Source of the DNA: Pseudomonadota bacterium
Lineage (GTDB): Bacteria > Pseudomonadota > Alphaproteobacteria > Rhizobiales > Beijerinckiaceae
Reading direction: 5' to 3'
Assembly: GCA_021777915.1 (NCBI GenBank)
Contig: JAJYCZ010000003.1
Span: forward strand, 1-52,218
DNA: 52,218 nucleotides
The notes under the pieces were generated by a model that saw only the letters and a program-made list of their open reading frames with translations, had not been told where the DNA came from and searched no databases. Shown piece by piece: positions 1 through 10,518 of this stretch. How positions within the stretch are numbered: position 1 is the first letter of the stretch; each line of letters begins with the position of its first letter. Made by a program: the position numbers and the translations under genes.

Positions 1-356
1 ATAGGCTTCAACCTAAATCTCCGGCAACGCGAATCCACCCTGGCAAAACCCGCCAGAGAACCCCTCAAGGCTCAAATGAAGACGCGCCAGCGCCTCGCCG
101 CTTTCCCCGCGGCGACGCCGTCGATGCGCGCCTTATAAAGCCGCCTTCCGCCAAACGTCAATAACGTTTTTGGAAAAAACCGATATTTTTGGATTTCCGC
201 GAAATTTCATAGGATTGTGTTCAACCGGCGGGCGGGCGCTCATTCGCGGCCGCCCCATTTGAGCCATTTTTCCACAGTCTATCTCAAAAACCTTTCCGGG
301 CCGGCCGCTTGGCGAGATAGAATCCAATCCGGCTCTATCTCCTGTCTTGTCCATCC

Positions 357-2423
357 TTGGAGTCCAGTTCGACCTTGCGAGCCGTTGCCCTAGGCGCCAT
401 CCGACCCTATCGATCCGGCAAGCGCGGATCGCTGTTCGCCGCGATCGGCATGGAGCCGCCGATCGTCGCGGAGGGCGACCGTCTCGGCATGGAGAGCCAG
501 CGCCGGGTTTCGCCGCGCTGGCTGGCGGGGACGGCGCTTACCGGCCTGATCGGCGCATGCCTCCTCGGGGGGACGATTTACGCGGCGTTCGACCGCCAGG
601 CCTATTTCGCCGAGGCGCCGACCCGCGCGATCCTGGCGCGGCGCGAGGCGTTCGAAGATTCCGGCGTCAATCCCAAGAAGGGCGACCGCCTGCTCAAGGC
701 GGTCGATATCGTCGCCGCCAAACAGACTTTCAAGGCGCCGATCGCGATCGAGGCAGGCGACAAGGAAGTGATGCGGACACACGTTTTCACGCGGGTCGCC
801 ACCACCTTGACTCAGGCCGAAACAGGGCTGGCGAGCGACGTGCCGGCTTTCAACCCGCTCCAACTGCTGGCCGATTCCCGCAATCCGCCGCCGGACGGCA
901 CAGAACCGCCGCCCGACGAGCAGGACTCGGACGTCAGCTTCACCTCTGGCGACCTCTATCCGGTTTCGCTGGCCGGGCAGAGCGCGACGCTTTCGATCGA
1001 CGAGGTGCGCGACCAGATCGCCGAAACCGTCAGGAACGCCCAGAGCAGCGGCGCGGCGGCGCCGTTGCCTTTGCCGCCCCAACTGCTGCTGATGCGCACC
1101 AGCCGCGCCGGCCTTGAAGCGGGCGGGTCCGATCTCGGCCTCGGCGTCGTCGCCAACACCACGGTCAATTCGCCGTTTTCGGCGATCGAGGTGCGAATGG
1201 TGCCGGAAAATGTGACTTTAGCGCCGCGCGGCGCCATTTCGGCTTCGAGCCCGGATCGGTCGCCGCTCGGCAATCAGAAGCTGATCACCGTTGGCCATGG
1301 CCAGACCGTCGAGGACGTTCTTGCAGGCGCGGGTCTGGACAAGGACGTCACAGCCAAGATCAAGGCCGGATTCGCCGGGACGAATCTCTCGACGCTGCTC
1401 GCCGAAGGCCGGCGCGTCAAATTGTCCTTCGCCGACGCCGAACAGAGCGAGGGGGCGATCCTCGCGCGTCTGAGCGTTTATGACGGCGACAGTCTCAAGG
1501 CCTCGGTCGCGCTGGCCGACGACGGGCATTACCAGTTGCTCGCCAACGCGCCGATCGAGCAAGCCAAGGCGCGCCGGCAGCCGGGCGAGGACAATTCCGA
1601 CGAAAGCGACGATGACGCGAGCGCCATGCGCCTCTACAATTCATTCTACGAAACCGCGCTGAAACAGGACATCCCGCGCCCGATCATCGACCAGATGGTG
1701 CGCATCTTCGCCAATGACGTCGATTTCCAACGCGCCGTCTCCCCCGGCGATACGGTCGAGGCCTTTTATGACGGCGGCGATGTGGCGAACGCCAGCCACC
1801 CCGAACTGCTCTACGCTTCAATCACGGCGCGCGGCGAGACTTATCGCTATTACCGCTTCGAATCTCCGGACGACAAGAACATCGATTTCTTCGACCCGGA
1901 TGGTCGTTCGACGCGCAAATTCCTGCTGCGCAAGCCGATGGCGACCGGCGAATTCACGTCCGGATTCGGCATGCGCTACCATCCGATCCTCCATTACACC
2001 CGCCCTCATAACGGCGTGGACTGGGCCGCGCCGATCGGCACGCCGATCTTTGCCGCGGGCAACGGCGTCGTCCAGAAGGCGGGCTGGGACGCAGGCTATG
2101 GCCGCCGAGTCGAAATCGAGCACGCCAACGGCTATGTGACCACCTATAATCACATGTCGCGCTTTGGCCGCGGCGTTGCCGAGGGCGCCCATGTCCGGCA
2201 GGGCCAGATCGTCGGCTATCTCGGCGCAAGCGGCCTGGCGACCGGCCCGCATCTTCATTACGAGGTCGTCGTCAACGGCCATTACGTCGATCCGATGCGG
2301 GTGAAACTGGCGCGCACCCGGCAGCTCGACAACCAGGAACTCCCGCTGTTCGAGCGCGAACGCGACCAGATCAACGGCCTGATGGCCAAGGCCCCGACCA
2401 CGACGCGCGTCGCCGGACAATAG
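357..2423 (+). CDS. M23-family metallopeptidase (LytM-like), membrane-anchored
   Basis: C-terminal FGMRYHPILHYTRPHNGVDWAAPIGTPIFAAGNGVV...GPHLHYEVVVNG typical of peptidase M23; N-terminal hydrophobic segment (TALTGLIGACLLGGTIYAAF). Start may be 450 or 489 instead of 357. Confidence 0.9.
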   Translation: MESSSTLRAVALGAIRPYRSGKRGSLFAAIGMEPPIVAEGDRLGMESQRRVSPRWLAGTALTGLIGACLLGGTIYAAFDRQAYFAEAPTRAILARREAFEDSGVNPKKGDRLLKAVDIVAAKQTFKAPIAIEAGDKEVMRTHVFTRVATTLTQAETGLASDVPAFNPLQLLADSRNPPPDGTEPPPDEQDSDVSFTSGDLYPVSLAGQSATLSIDEVRDQIAETVRNAQSSGAAAPLPLPPQLLLMRTSRAGLEAGGSDLGLGVVANTTVNSPFSAIEVRMVPENVTLAPRGAISASSPDRSPLGNQKLITVGHGQTVEDVLAGAGLDKDVTAKIKAGFAGTNLSTLLAEGRRVKLSFADAEQSEGAILARLSVYDGDSLKASVALADDGHYQLLANAPIEQAKARRQPGEDNSDESDDDASAMRLYNSFYETALKQDIPRPIIDQMVRIFANDVDFQRAVSPGDTVEAFYDGGDVANASHPELLYASITARGETYRYYRFESPDDKNIDFFDPDGRSTRKFLLRKPMATGEFTSGFGMRYHPILHYTRPHNGVDWAAPIGTPIFAAGNGVVQKAGWDAGYGRRVEIEHANGYVTTYNHMSRFGRGVAEGAHVRQGQIVGYLGASGLATGPHLHYEVVVNGHYVDPMRVKLARTRQLDNQELPLFERERDQINGLMAKAPTTTRVAGQ

Positions 2424-2441
2424 ACTTTCGACGCTTAACCT

Positions 2442-3218
2442 TCATCCGCGCCGGCGCGCGGCGTCGCGCCGCGGCCCGAGCCCGAACGGACCCGGCGTGA
2501 GCGCGGGCGCGAGCGCCGGAGCGAGTTCCGGCAGGCCGCGCCGCGAACGCCGGGCGCCGACCAGCCGATAGAGCTGCTTGGTCGCCTCGACCACGATGAC
2601 GCCGGCGCCCGGCAAAGACAGTTTCCCGCTGACCCGCTCGACCGCCGGCGCGAATTTCAGCCAGCCGGCGCGCTGAACCGGCGGCGTGTAAAGCGCCTCG
2701 CTCCAGTAGATCGGCGAAAACAGCGATTCACGCATCAGGTCCATCAACTGGCCGCGCGAATAGGGCCGGCCGTGGCCGAAAGGCGTGGTGTCGAGCCGCG
2801 CCCACAGGCCGGAACGGTTTGGCGCGACCACGATCAGCCGGCCGCCCGGGGTCAGCACCCGCCAGACTTCCGAAAGCAGCTCGCGCGGATGTTCGGCGTT
2901 TTCCAGGGCGTGCGTCAGCAACATGCGGTCGATGCAGGAATCGGGCAGCGGCAGCATCGAATCGTCGATGAGTGTGGACGACGACGGACCCGAAGCCGGC
3001 CAGTTCACGACGCCCTGCTCCGCCGGCATCATCGCGATCAGGCGCAAGGGATGGTCGCGGAACATTTCGAGATAAGGCGTCGCATAGCCGAGGCCGCCGA
3101 TCGAAAGGCCGGCGACGGAATCCCAGCGTCCGGACAGGATCGCGCCGACGAACCGGCGCGCCGTATCGCCCAGCGGCGAGGCGTAAAAGCTCCGCAAATC
3201 GGTGACATCGAGGGCCAT
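2442..3218 (-). CDS. class I SAM-dependent methyltransferase (Methyltransf_11 type)
   Basis: Translation from internal start MALDVTDLRSFY; LLSEVWRVLTPGGRLIVVAPNRSGLWAR motif. The upstream ORF extension to 3323 overlaps the divergent gloB start and is unlikely. Confidence 0.85.
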   Translation of the reverse strand: MALDVTDLRSFYASPLGDTARRFVGAILSGRWDSVAGLSIGGLGYATPYLEMFRDHPLRLIAMMPAEQGVVNWPASGPSSSTLIDDSMLPLPDSCIDRMLLTHALENAEHPRELLSEVWRVLTPGGRLIVVAPNRSGLWARLDTTPFGHGRPYSRGQLMDLMRESLFSPIYWSEALYTPPVQRAGWLKFAPAVERVSGKLSLPGAGVIVVEATKQLYRLVGARRSRRGLPELAPALAPALTPGPFGLGPRRDAARRRG

Positions 3219-3321
3219 GCGCCAAGATCGGCGAAAATCGCCTTGCAAGCAAGCGCGAGCCCGCCAAACTAGGAAGCCATGCGCGGTGCAGCCGCGAATC
3301 GGATCGAACCGGGAGCGCGAC

Positions 3322-4092
3322 ATGGCGGTCGAATTTCACCAGTTCCTTTGCCTCAACGACAATTTCGGCCTCCTCGCCCATGACAAAGCCTCGGGAGCGA
3401 CGGCGGCGCTCGACGCGCCGGAGGCCGAACCGATTCTGGAGGCCCTCGCCGAGAAAGGCTGGACCTTGACCGATATCTGGCTCACCCACCATCATCACGA
3501 TCACATCGGCGCGGCGGCCGAGCTGAAGGCGCGGTTCCCCGAGGCGCGCGTGGTCGGGGCCCGCAAGGACCAGCGCCGCCTTCCGCCGCTCGACCTCGCG
3601 GTGGGCGAAGGCGATTTCGTCAGGCTCGGCGAAAGCGGCGCGCGGGTGTGGGAAACACCGGGCCACACTTTGGGCCACCTCGCCTATTATTTCCCGGACG
3701 ACGGCGCGGTGATCGTCGGCGACACCTTGTTCTCTCTCGGCTGCGGCCGGGTGATGGAGGGGACGATGCCGATGATGCACGAAACCGTGACGCGGCTCGC
3801 CCATCTGCCGGGCGAGACCCGTATCTATTGCGGCCACGAATATACCGAAGCCAATGCAAGGTTCGCGATCCTCGTCGACCCCGAAAACCCCCTGCTCCGC
3901 GAACGGGTCGAGGAAGTCGCCGCCTTGCGCGCGCGCGGCGCTTTCACGCTGCCGACCACCGTCGCGAGGGAACGCCAGACCAATCCCTTCCTGCGCGCCG
4001 CCGATCCGCAGCTCCAGAAGGCGATCGGCCTGGATCACGCGAATCCGGTCGAGGCCTTCACGATCCTGCGCGAACGGAAAAATCGTTTCTGA
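3322..4092 (+). CDS. gloB: hydroxyacylglutathione hydrolase (glyoxalase II)
   Basis: Metallo-beta-lactamase motif THHHHDHIGAAAEL, GHTLGHLAYY, GDTLFSLGCGRVMEG, CGHEYTEANARFA; start MAVEFHQFLCLNDNFG. Confidence 0.93.
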   Translation: MAVEFHQFLCLNDNFGLLAHDKASGATAALDAPEAEPILEALAEKGWTLTDIWLTHHHHDHIGAAAELKARFPEARVVGARKDQRRLPPLDLAVGEGDFVRLGESGARVWETPGHTLGHLAYYFPDDGAVIVGDTLFSLGCGRVMEGTMPMMHETVTRLAHLPGETRIYCGHEYTEANARFAILVDPENPLLRERVEEVAALRARGAFTLPTTVARERQTNPFLRAADPQLQKAIGLDHANPVEAFTILRERKNRF

Positions 4093-4171
4093 TCGCGACA
4101 TAAACCCGGAATTAACAGCTCGTACGCAGATTCGTCGGAACTGACATTCCGGCCTTTCTGGAAAAGCGCCC

Positions 4172-6067
4172 GTGCAACTCCGCTATTTCGCGGCCCCCCC
4201 GCGGAAAGTCGCCGTAAAGGGGGATCGCCCACCTGAACCGGCGATCGAGCGTCGCGATGAGCCGTCCGCCCTGTTCGCCGTCCCGCCGCCGGTCGAACTG
4301 GCGGCGGCCGCGCGCGCGGACTCGGCGTCGCCCGGGGCCGGGGCCGGCAAGACGGCGGCGACCGGACCGAACGAAGCCCATGATCGCGGCGGCGCGCCCG
4401 ATCCGCGCGCCATCCTCGATTCCATCGGACAAATCGTCTATGACTGGGATCTGGACTCCGACCAGATCACATGGGGTCCAAACGTCGAATCCGTCTTCGG
4501 CTTCCAGAACATCGCCGCGCTCTCGACCGGCCGCGGCTACGCCGAATGCCTGTCCCACGACAGCGAAAGTTCGCCTTACCAGGCGATCGCGCGCTCGACC
4601 GCCGTGGACCAGGGCAAGGGCGCGCCGTTCGAGGTCCGCTATGGAATCAATCCTCCCGACGGCTCCCGCGACGCGACCGTCTGGATCGAGGACTCGGGAC
4701 GCTGGTTCGCGGGGCCGAATGGACGCCCGGCGCGCGCGCACGGCCTGATTCGCGTCGTCACCGACCGTTTCCGGCAAGAACGGCAATTCGCCTTCACGTC
4801 CCGCTTCGATCCGCTGACCGGCGCGCTGAACCGCGCGAGCCTGCTGGAGCAGACCGGTCATTTCTTCGCCGCCGCGGCCAAGCACAAGCAGCCTTTCGGG
4901 GCGCTCCTGGTGAGCGTGGACAATCTGTTCATGCTCAACCGCACCTATGGCTACGATGTCGCCGACCAGGTGATCGCCAGCCTCGCCAGGCTGCTGCGCG
5001 CCAACTGCCGCGAGCGCGATCTTCTCGCCCGCTACGCCGGCAACAAGTTCGGGCTCATCATACACAATGCCGACGCCGAACCATTGACCGCCGTCGCCGA
5101 ACGGCTGATCGAGGCCGCCGCCACGACGCCGTTCGAGACCAGCGCCGGGCCAGCCCCGGTTTCATTGCGCATCGGCGGCGCCGTGGCGCCCCGCAACGGC
5201 CGGGCGGCGCATGTTCTGTTCCAGCACGCCGAGGAGGCGCTGGATCTCGCCCGCCAGCCCGGCGCGGCGCGTTTCGTGCTCTACGAACCCTCGCTGGCGC
5301 GCGAAGATTCGCGGATGCGGGCGTTGAAAATATCGGACGAAATCGTCTCCGCGCTGAATGAAGACCGAATCCTCATCGCGCTCCAGCCTCTGGTCCGCGC
5401 GACGACCGGCGAGGCCGAGCTTTACGAGGCCTTGATGCGTCTGCGCCGTCCCGACGGCTCGCTGGTCGCCCCCGCCAGCGTCCTCCCGACGGCGGAGAAG
5501 TCGGGATTGATCCAGATGATCGATCAGCGCGTGCTCGAACTCGCCCTTAAAAAGCTCGCGGAACATTCCGAGATGCGGATCGCCGTGAATGTTTCCGGCC
5601 AAACCCTGCATGAACCCGATTTTTTCTCGCGCCTGCGCGTTCTGCTCGACCCAAATCCGGATCTCGTCCACCGACTGACCATCGAACTCACCGAAACCTG
5701 CGCCATCGAAGACGTCGAGGCGACCATCAGGGCGGTGTCGGGCCTCAAGCAGTTCGGAGCCAAGGTCGTGATGGACGATTTCGGCGCCGGCCACACCTCG
5801 TTCAAAAACCTGCGTCGCTTCAACTTTGACATGGTCAAGATCGACGGCGCTTTTGTGCAGAACATGGCGCGGTCGGAAGACGACCGCTTTTTCGTGCGCA
5901 CCCTGATCGACCTCGCGCGCCATGTCGGCATTCCGGTGGTGGCGGAATGGGTCGAGGACAAGGCCACCGCCGACATGCTGCGCGACTGGGGCGTCGACTA
6001 TCTCCAGGGCGATTTTTTCGCCGCGGCGACCTTGCCGACCAGCCGGTCCGTCGCGGCCGACGGCTGA
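4172..6067 (+). CDS. PAS-like/GGDEF/EAL domain signalling protein (c-di-GMP), GGDEF degenerate
   Basis: FDPLTGALNRASLLEQ, RYAGNKFGLI in place of GGDEF; EAL region LYEALMRLRRPDGSLVAP, ELTETCAIED, DDFGAGHTSFKNLRRFNFDMVKIDG. Confidence 0.88.
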   Translation: MQLRYFAAPPRKVAVKGDRPPEPAIERRDEPSALFAVPPPVELAAAARADSASPGAGAGKTAATGPNEAHDRGGAPDPRAILDSIGQIVYDWDLDSDQITWGPNVESVFGFQNIAALSTGRGYAECLSHDSESSPYQAIARSTAVDQGKGAPFEVRYGINPPDGSRDATVWIEDSGRWFAGPNGRPARAHGLIRVVTDRFRQERQFAFTSRFDPLTGALNRASLLEQTGHFFAAAAKHKQPFGALLVSVDNLFMLNRTYGYDVADQVIASLARLLRANCRERDLLARYAGNKFGLIIHNADAEPLTAVAERLIEAAATTPFETSAGPAPVSLRIGGAVAPRNGRAAHVLFQHAEEALDLARQPGAARFVLYEPSLAREDSRMRALKISDEIVSALNEDRILIALQPLVRATTGEAELYEALMRLRRPDGSLVAPASVLPTAEKSGLIQMIDQRVLELALKKLAEHSEMRIAVNVSGQTLHEPDFFSRLRVLLDPNPDLVHRLTIELTETCAIEDVEATIRAVSGLKQFGAKVVMDDFGAGHTSFKNLRRFNFDMVKIDGAFVQNMARSEDDRFFVRTLIDLARHVGIPVVAEWVEDKATADMLRDWGVDYLQGDFFAAATLPTSRSVAADG

Positions 6068-6070
6068 ATT

Positions 6071-6373
6071 TCAGCCGCGGCGCAGAGCCTCGACCGCGCG
6101 CGCGACAAAGGCCAGAGCTTCGTCCGGCGAAGGAAAGCTCGACTCCTCGACGCCGCTCGACTCATAGGTCGCGAGAATGGCGTAAGCGCGGCAGTTTCCG
6201 CCGCCCTCCTCCTCGCGAACGACGAAGCTCGGGCCGCCGCCGCAGCCGCGCGAAAAAGCGACATAGCGGCTATCGGCCCCCGCCGCCACGCCGTGCGACA
6301 GCTTGTCCTGCGCCATGCCGCGCAAGACCCGGTAGAGCCGAACCGGCTCGGATTCGCTCTCACGCCAGAACAA
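6071..6373 (-). CDS. conserved hypothetical small protein
   Basis: 100-aa ORF filling the gap between the EAL gene and phaR; plausible composition, no recognised domain. Confidence 0.5.
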   Translation of the reverse strand: MFWRESESEPVRLYRVLRGMAQDKLSHGVAAGADSRYVAFSRGCGGGPSFVVREEEGGGNCRAYAILATYESSGVEESSFPSPDEALAFVARAVEALRRG

Positions 6374-6404
6374 TGCGCGCGTCTCCCTTCACGCGGAATT
6401 GGTG

Positions 6405-7013
6405 TCAATCCTTCTTGACCAGCCCGTCGATGCGCTTCTGCATTTCGGTGAGCTGCGCCCGCATCTCGTCGAGCTCGTTCGACGGCTGGGCCGGCGCCCG
6501 CGCCGCCTTGGCGGCTTCCGCCGCCGCGCCGAAAGGCGAGAACATTTCGAGCGCTTCGCGGAACATGGCCATGTTCTTGCGCGCCTGCTCCTCCATCGAC
6601 TGGAACATCTGGCGCGACGGGCCGGCGAGCGGATTGGCGCTCATCGCCGCCTCGAACTGATCGCGGAATTTCTGGCTGTCCTTGGTCAGCCGCTCGATCG
6701 AAAATTCGAGATAGCTCGGCACGAACATCTGCATGCTGTCGCCATAGAAGCGGATCAGCTGGCGCAGGAACCGGATCGGCAGCAGGTTCTGCCCGGTCTT
6801 GCCTTCCTGCTCGAAAATGATCTGCCCGAGGACGGACCGGGTGATGTCGTCGCCGCTCTTGGCGTCGAAAACGACGAAATCCTCGCCGATTTTCACCATT
6901 TCGGCCAGGTCTTCGAGCGTCACATAAGTGCTGGCGCCGGTATTGTAGAGCCGCCGGTTCGCATATTTCTTGATGGTGACGGGTTGCTTCTCGTTCGTCA
7001 TTTTCGTTCCCAT
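6405..7013 (-). CDS. phaR: polyhydroxyalkanoate synthesis repressor PhaR
   Basis: VTIKKYANRRLYNTGASTYVTLEDLAEMVKIGEDFVVFDAKSGDDITRSVLGQIIFEQE is the PHB/PHA accumulation regulator DNA-binding domain. Confidence 0.95.
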   Translation of the reverse strand: MGTKMTNEKQPVTIKKYANRRLYNTGASTYVTLEDLAEMVKIGEDFVVFDAKSGDDITRSVLGQIIFEQEGKTGQNLLPIRFLRQLIRFYGDSMQMFVPSYLEFSIERLTKDSQKFRDQFEAAMSANPLAGPSRQMFQSMEEQARKNMAMFREALEMFSPFGAAAEAAKAARAPAQPSNELDEMRAQLTEMQKRIDGLVKKD

Positions 7014-7286
7014 GCGCGCCGGCCGCCGCTCCGCCCTGCCATAAGGCGCCAGCCTCCGCCCGCGCCCGTGGCGCGAAACGATAGCCCCGGCGATCCCAAA
7101 GGCAAAGCGCCTTCTTCGTCAAGCCCCGAATCCCGACCGTCTACAACCAAATGACCATGGTCCGGCGCGCCGGGCGCCTTGACCGGGCCCAAGCGGAAAT
7201 GGTCAAACTAGCGCCCACATCGCCATACTGACTAAGGCATGCCAGCCGCGCCAAAGGGGCGGCGGCCAAGTTCCGGAGGATTTTCC

Positions 7287-8462
7287 ATGTCGACCGATGT
7301 CGTGATCGTTTCCGCCGCGCGCACTGCCGTGGGCTCCTTCAACGGCGCTTTCGCCAATACGCCCGCCCATGAGCTCGGCGCCGCCGCCGTCAAGGCCGCG
7401 CTGGAGCGCGCCTCCGTCGCCGCCGGCGATGTCGACGAGGTCATCCTCGGCCAGATCCTCGCCGCCGGCGAGGGCCAGAATCCCGCCCGCCAGGCGGCTC
7501 GGGCCGCCGGGATTCCCGACGAAAAGACCGCCTTCGGCATCAACCAGCTCTGCGGCTCGGGGCTGCGCACGGTCGCGCTCGGCCTGCAGCAGATCGTCAA
7601 TGGCGACGCCAATGTCATCGTGGCGGGCGGCATGGAGAGCATGTCCCAGGCCCAGCACGCGGCTTATTTGCGCTCCGGCGTGAAAATGGGCGAACTGAAA
7701 CTGATCGACACCATGCTCAAGGACGGCCTGACCGACGCATTCCATGGCTACCACATGGGCAATACGGCGGAGAACGTCGCCACCAAATACCAGATCACCC
7801 GCGAGGAGCAGGACCGTTTCGCCGTCGCCTCGCAGAACAAGGCGGAAGCCGCCAAGAAGTCGGGCCGCTTCAAGGACGAGATCGTTCCCTTCACGATCAA
7901 GACCAGGAAAGGCGACATTGTCGTCGACACCGACGAATTCATCCGCGACGGCGTGACCTATGACGCGCTCGCCAAACTGCGTCCGGCCTTCAGCAAGGAA
8001 GGCACGGTGACGGCCGGCAACGCCTCCGGCATCAATGACGGCGCCGCCGCCATGGTCCTGATGACCGCCGCCGAAGCGGCGCGCCGCGGGCTGACCACCA
8101 TCGCCCGCATCGCCTCCTGGGCGACCGCCGGCGTCGATCCGGCGATCATGGGCACCGGGCCGATTCCCGCCTCCCGCAAGGCGCTGGCCAAGGCCGGCTG
8201 GAACGTCCAGGACCTCGACCTCATCGAAGCCAACGAGGCCTTCGCCGCCCAGGCGATCTCGGTGAACAAGGAACTCGGCTGGGACGTCGCCAAGGTGAAC
8301 GTCAATGGCGGCGCCATCGCCATTGGTCACCCGATCGGCGCTTCGGGCGCGCGCGTGCTCGTGAGCCTGCTGCATGAAATGCTGAAGCGCGACGCGAAAA
8401 AAGGCCTCGCCACTCTGTGCATCGGCGGCGGCATGGGCGTCGCCATGTGCGTCGAACGCTGA
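7287..8462 (+). CDS. phaA: acetyl-CoA C-acetyltransferase (beta-ketothiolase)
   Basis: [72 protein letters not shown]. Confidence 0.96.
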   Translation: MSTDVVIVSAARTAVGSFNGAFANTPAHELGAAAVKAALERASVAAGDVDEVILGQILAAGEGQNPARQAARAAGIPDEKTAFGINQLCGSGLRTVALGLQQIVNGDANVIVAGGMESMSQAQHAAYLRSGVKMGELKLIDTMLKDGLTDAFHGYHMGNTAENVATKYQITREEQDRFAVASQNKAEAAKKSGRFKDEIVPFTIKTRKGDIVVDTDEFIRDGVTYDALAKLRPAFSKEGTVTAGNASGINDGAAAMVLMTAAEAARRGLTTIARIASWATAGVDPAIMGTGPIPASRKALAKAGWNVQDLDLIEANEAFAAQAISVNKELGWDVAKVNVNGGAIAIGHPIGASGARVLVSLLHEMLKRDAKKGLATLCIGGGMGVAMCVER

Positions 8463-8480
8463 ACATTTTCTGATCAATGA

Positions 8481-8509
8481 GCGCCGGCCGTCGAAGGCCG
8501 GCGCTTTTT
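8481..8509 (+). terminator. Rho-independent terminator or attenuator between phaA and phaB
   Basis: GCGCCGGCC-gtcgaa-GGCCGGCGC followed by TTTTT (9-bp perfect stem). Confidence 0.8.
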
Positions 8510-8542
8510 CTTCTCAACAGAAAAATTCCAAAGGGGAACAAC

Positions 8543-9268
8543 ATGTCTCGAGTCGCACTCGTCACCGGCGGCACGCGCGGCATTGGCGCCGCCATTTCCA
8601 GGGCCCTGAAGGCGGCCGGCCACAAGGTCGCGGCGAGCTACGCCGGCAACGACGAAGCCGCCAAGGCCTTTCACGCCGAAACCGGCATCCATGTCTATAA
8701 GTGGGACGTGTCCGACTATGACGCCTGCGCGGCGGGAATCGCCAAGGTCGAGGCCGATCTCGGCCCCATCGACATCCTGGTCAACAACGCCGGCATCACC
8801 AAGGACGGCATGTTCCACAAGATGACCAAGGAGCAATGGTACGCGGTCATCAACACCAATCTGAACTCGCTGTTCAACATGACCCGCCCGGTATGGGAGG
8901 GCATGCGCGCCCGCAAATTCGGCCGCGTCGTCTGCATTTCCTCGATCAACGGCCAGAAGGGCCAGATGGGCCAGGCCAATTATTCCGCCGCCAAGGCCGG
9001 CGACATCGGCTTCGTCAAGGCGCTCGCCCAGGAAGGCGCGCGCGCCGGCATCACCGTCAACGCCATCTGCCCCGGCTATATCGCCACCGAAATGGTCAAG
9101 GCGATCGACCCGGCCGTGGTCGAGAAGGCGATCCTGCCGCACATCCCGGTCGGACGCCTCGGCGAGCCCGAGGAAATCGCCCGCGCGGTGGTGTTCCTCG
9201 CTGCCGACGACGCCGGCTTCATCACCGGCTCGACGCTCAGCGTCAACGGCGGGCAATATATGATTTAA
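8543..9268 (+). CDS. phaB: acetoacetyl-CoA reductase
   Basis: SDR fold MSRVALVTGGTRGIGAAIS, NNAGITKDGMFHKMTKEQW, YSAAKAGDIGFVKALAQE, ITGSTLSVNGGQYM. Confidence 0.95.
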   Translation: MSRVALVTGGTRGIGAAISRALKAAGHKVAASYAGNDEAAKAFHAETGIHVYKWDVSDYDACAAGIAKVEADLGPIDILVNNAGITKDGMFHKMTKEQWYAVINTNLNSLFNMTRPVWEGMRARKFGRVVCISSINGQKGQMGQANYSAAKAGDIGFVKALAQEGARAGITVNAICPGYIATEMVKAIDPAVVEKAILPHIPVGRLGEPEEIARAVVFLAADDAGFITGSTLSVNGGQYMI

Positions 9269-9397
9269 CCATATATCGGATAAGGGCTTTCGACCGCGCC
9301 GATACAACCGGCGGGTGGGTGTCGTCACGCTCCCGACCCAGCTACATTGACGTTACGGCCGGAGCGGATCCGGCCGTTTCGTTTCGGATTGCCGGGA

Positions 9398-10417
9398 ATG
9401 AGCTTTCGGGTCTGGGCGGTCCGCGCCGGCGGCGACAGCGAGGCCGACCCCCTGTTCATCGAAAATGGGCAGATCGCGGTCAGCTTCCGCGACGCCAACG
9501 AGGATTTGAGCGCGGTGCCCGCCCAGCGCGCCGCCTTCAAGGATATGGTTGCACGCACGAATAGCGAAACGACGCCCGGCGCGGTTCCGATCCAGGCCGG
9601 CCAATTGTTCCGCTTCGTCCACGAAATGAAGATCGGCGACCGCGTGATCTATCCGCGCAAGCCCGACCGGACCTTGATGTGGGGCGAAATCTCGACCCCC
9701 TATTTCTACGACGCCTCCGGCAACGCCAATTTTCCCCACCGCCGCGGCGTGCGCTGGCGCGCCTCGCTCAGCCGCGACGTCTTTTCGCAGGGCGCGCTTT
9801 ACGAACTGGGATCGGTGCTGACCCTGTTCGAGGTGCGCAACTTCGCGGGCGAATTCATCCGCCGCTTCGAGCCGCCTTCCGACGCAGGCCCGGCCAGCTC
9901 GTCCAGCCTGACCGAGGACGAGACTCAGGTTCGCGTGGCGCGCGACATCGCCGAGACCACGAGGGATTTCATCTCCAAGAAGATCAAGACCGATCTGAAA
10001 GGATTTGCGCTCGAACCTTTCGTGGCCGACCTGTTCCGGGCGATGGGCTATAACGCCCACGCCACCCGGGCCGTGCGCGACGAGGGGATCGACGTGATCG
10101 CCCATCGCGACGAACTGGGCATCGAACCGCCGATCCTGAAAATCCAGGTCAAGGCCCATGACGGCAAGATCGGGCCGGACCTGGTGAAAGCCTTTTACGC
10201 CATGGTCCATGACCGCGATGTCGGCATTTTCATCACCACCGGCGGCTATACCGCCGCGGCGCGGGACTTCGCCCGCACCAAGGGCAATCTGAAACTGGTG
10301 GACGGCGTGGAGTTCGTGAGCCTGATCGAGAAATATTATGACGGGCTCGACGTGAAATTCCGCAAGCAGATCCCGCTGCGCCGGATGCTGGCGCCCGACG
10401 TGCTTCCAGACGATTGA
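9398..10417 (+). CDS. Mrr-like restriction endonuclease family protein
   Basis: C-terminal GFALEPFVADLFRAMGYNAHATRAVRDEGIDVIAHRDELGIEPPILKIQVKAHDGKIGPDLVKAFYA...GIFITTGGYTAAARDFA matches the Mrr_cat (PD-(D/E)xK) pattern. Start MSFRVWAVRAGG or upstream at 9347. Confidence 0.82.
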   Translation: MSFRVWAVRAGGDSEADPLFIENGQIAVSFRDANEDLSAVPAQRAAFKDMVARTNSETTPGAVPIQAGQLFRFVHEMKIGDRVIYPRKPDRTLMWGEISTPYFYDASGNANFPHRRGVRWRASLSRDVFSQGALYELGSVLTLFEVRNFAGEFIRRFEPPSDAGPASSSSLTEDETQVRVARDIAETTRDFISKKIKTDLKGFALEPFVADLFRAMGYNAHATRAVRDEGIDVIAHRDELGIEPPILKIQVKAHDGKIGPDLVKAFYAMVHDRDVGIFITTGGYTAAARDFARTKGNLKLVDGVEFVSLIEKYYDGLDVKFRKQIPLRRMLAPDVLPDD

Positions 10418-10470
10418 GCCCCGACATCACGCGAGCGGTTGGCGGACGCCAGAGCGAGCGCGCGCCCAAC

Positions 10471-10494
10471 AAAAAGGCCGGCGCGAGGCCGGCC
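10471..10494 (-). terminator. terminator downstream of rpmF
   Basis: On the minus strand GGCCGGC-ctcgc-GCCGGCC-TTTTT, 25 nt after the rpmF stop. Confidence 0.75.
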
Positions 10495-10518
10495 CTTGAT
10501 CAGCGGAGCGCCGAAAGC

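Noticed and set aside
133-354. 73-aa minus-strand ORF at the left edge
   Set aside because: Short, no domain, in an A/T-rich region upstream of the M23 gene that more likely holds a promoter.
2728-4101. 457-codon minus-strand ORF over gloB and the methyltransferase
   Set aside because: Overlaps two better-supported genes in other frames and lacks domain similarity.
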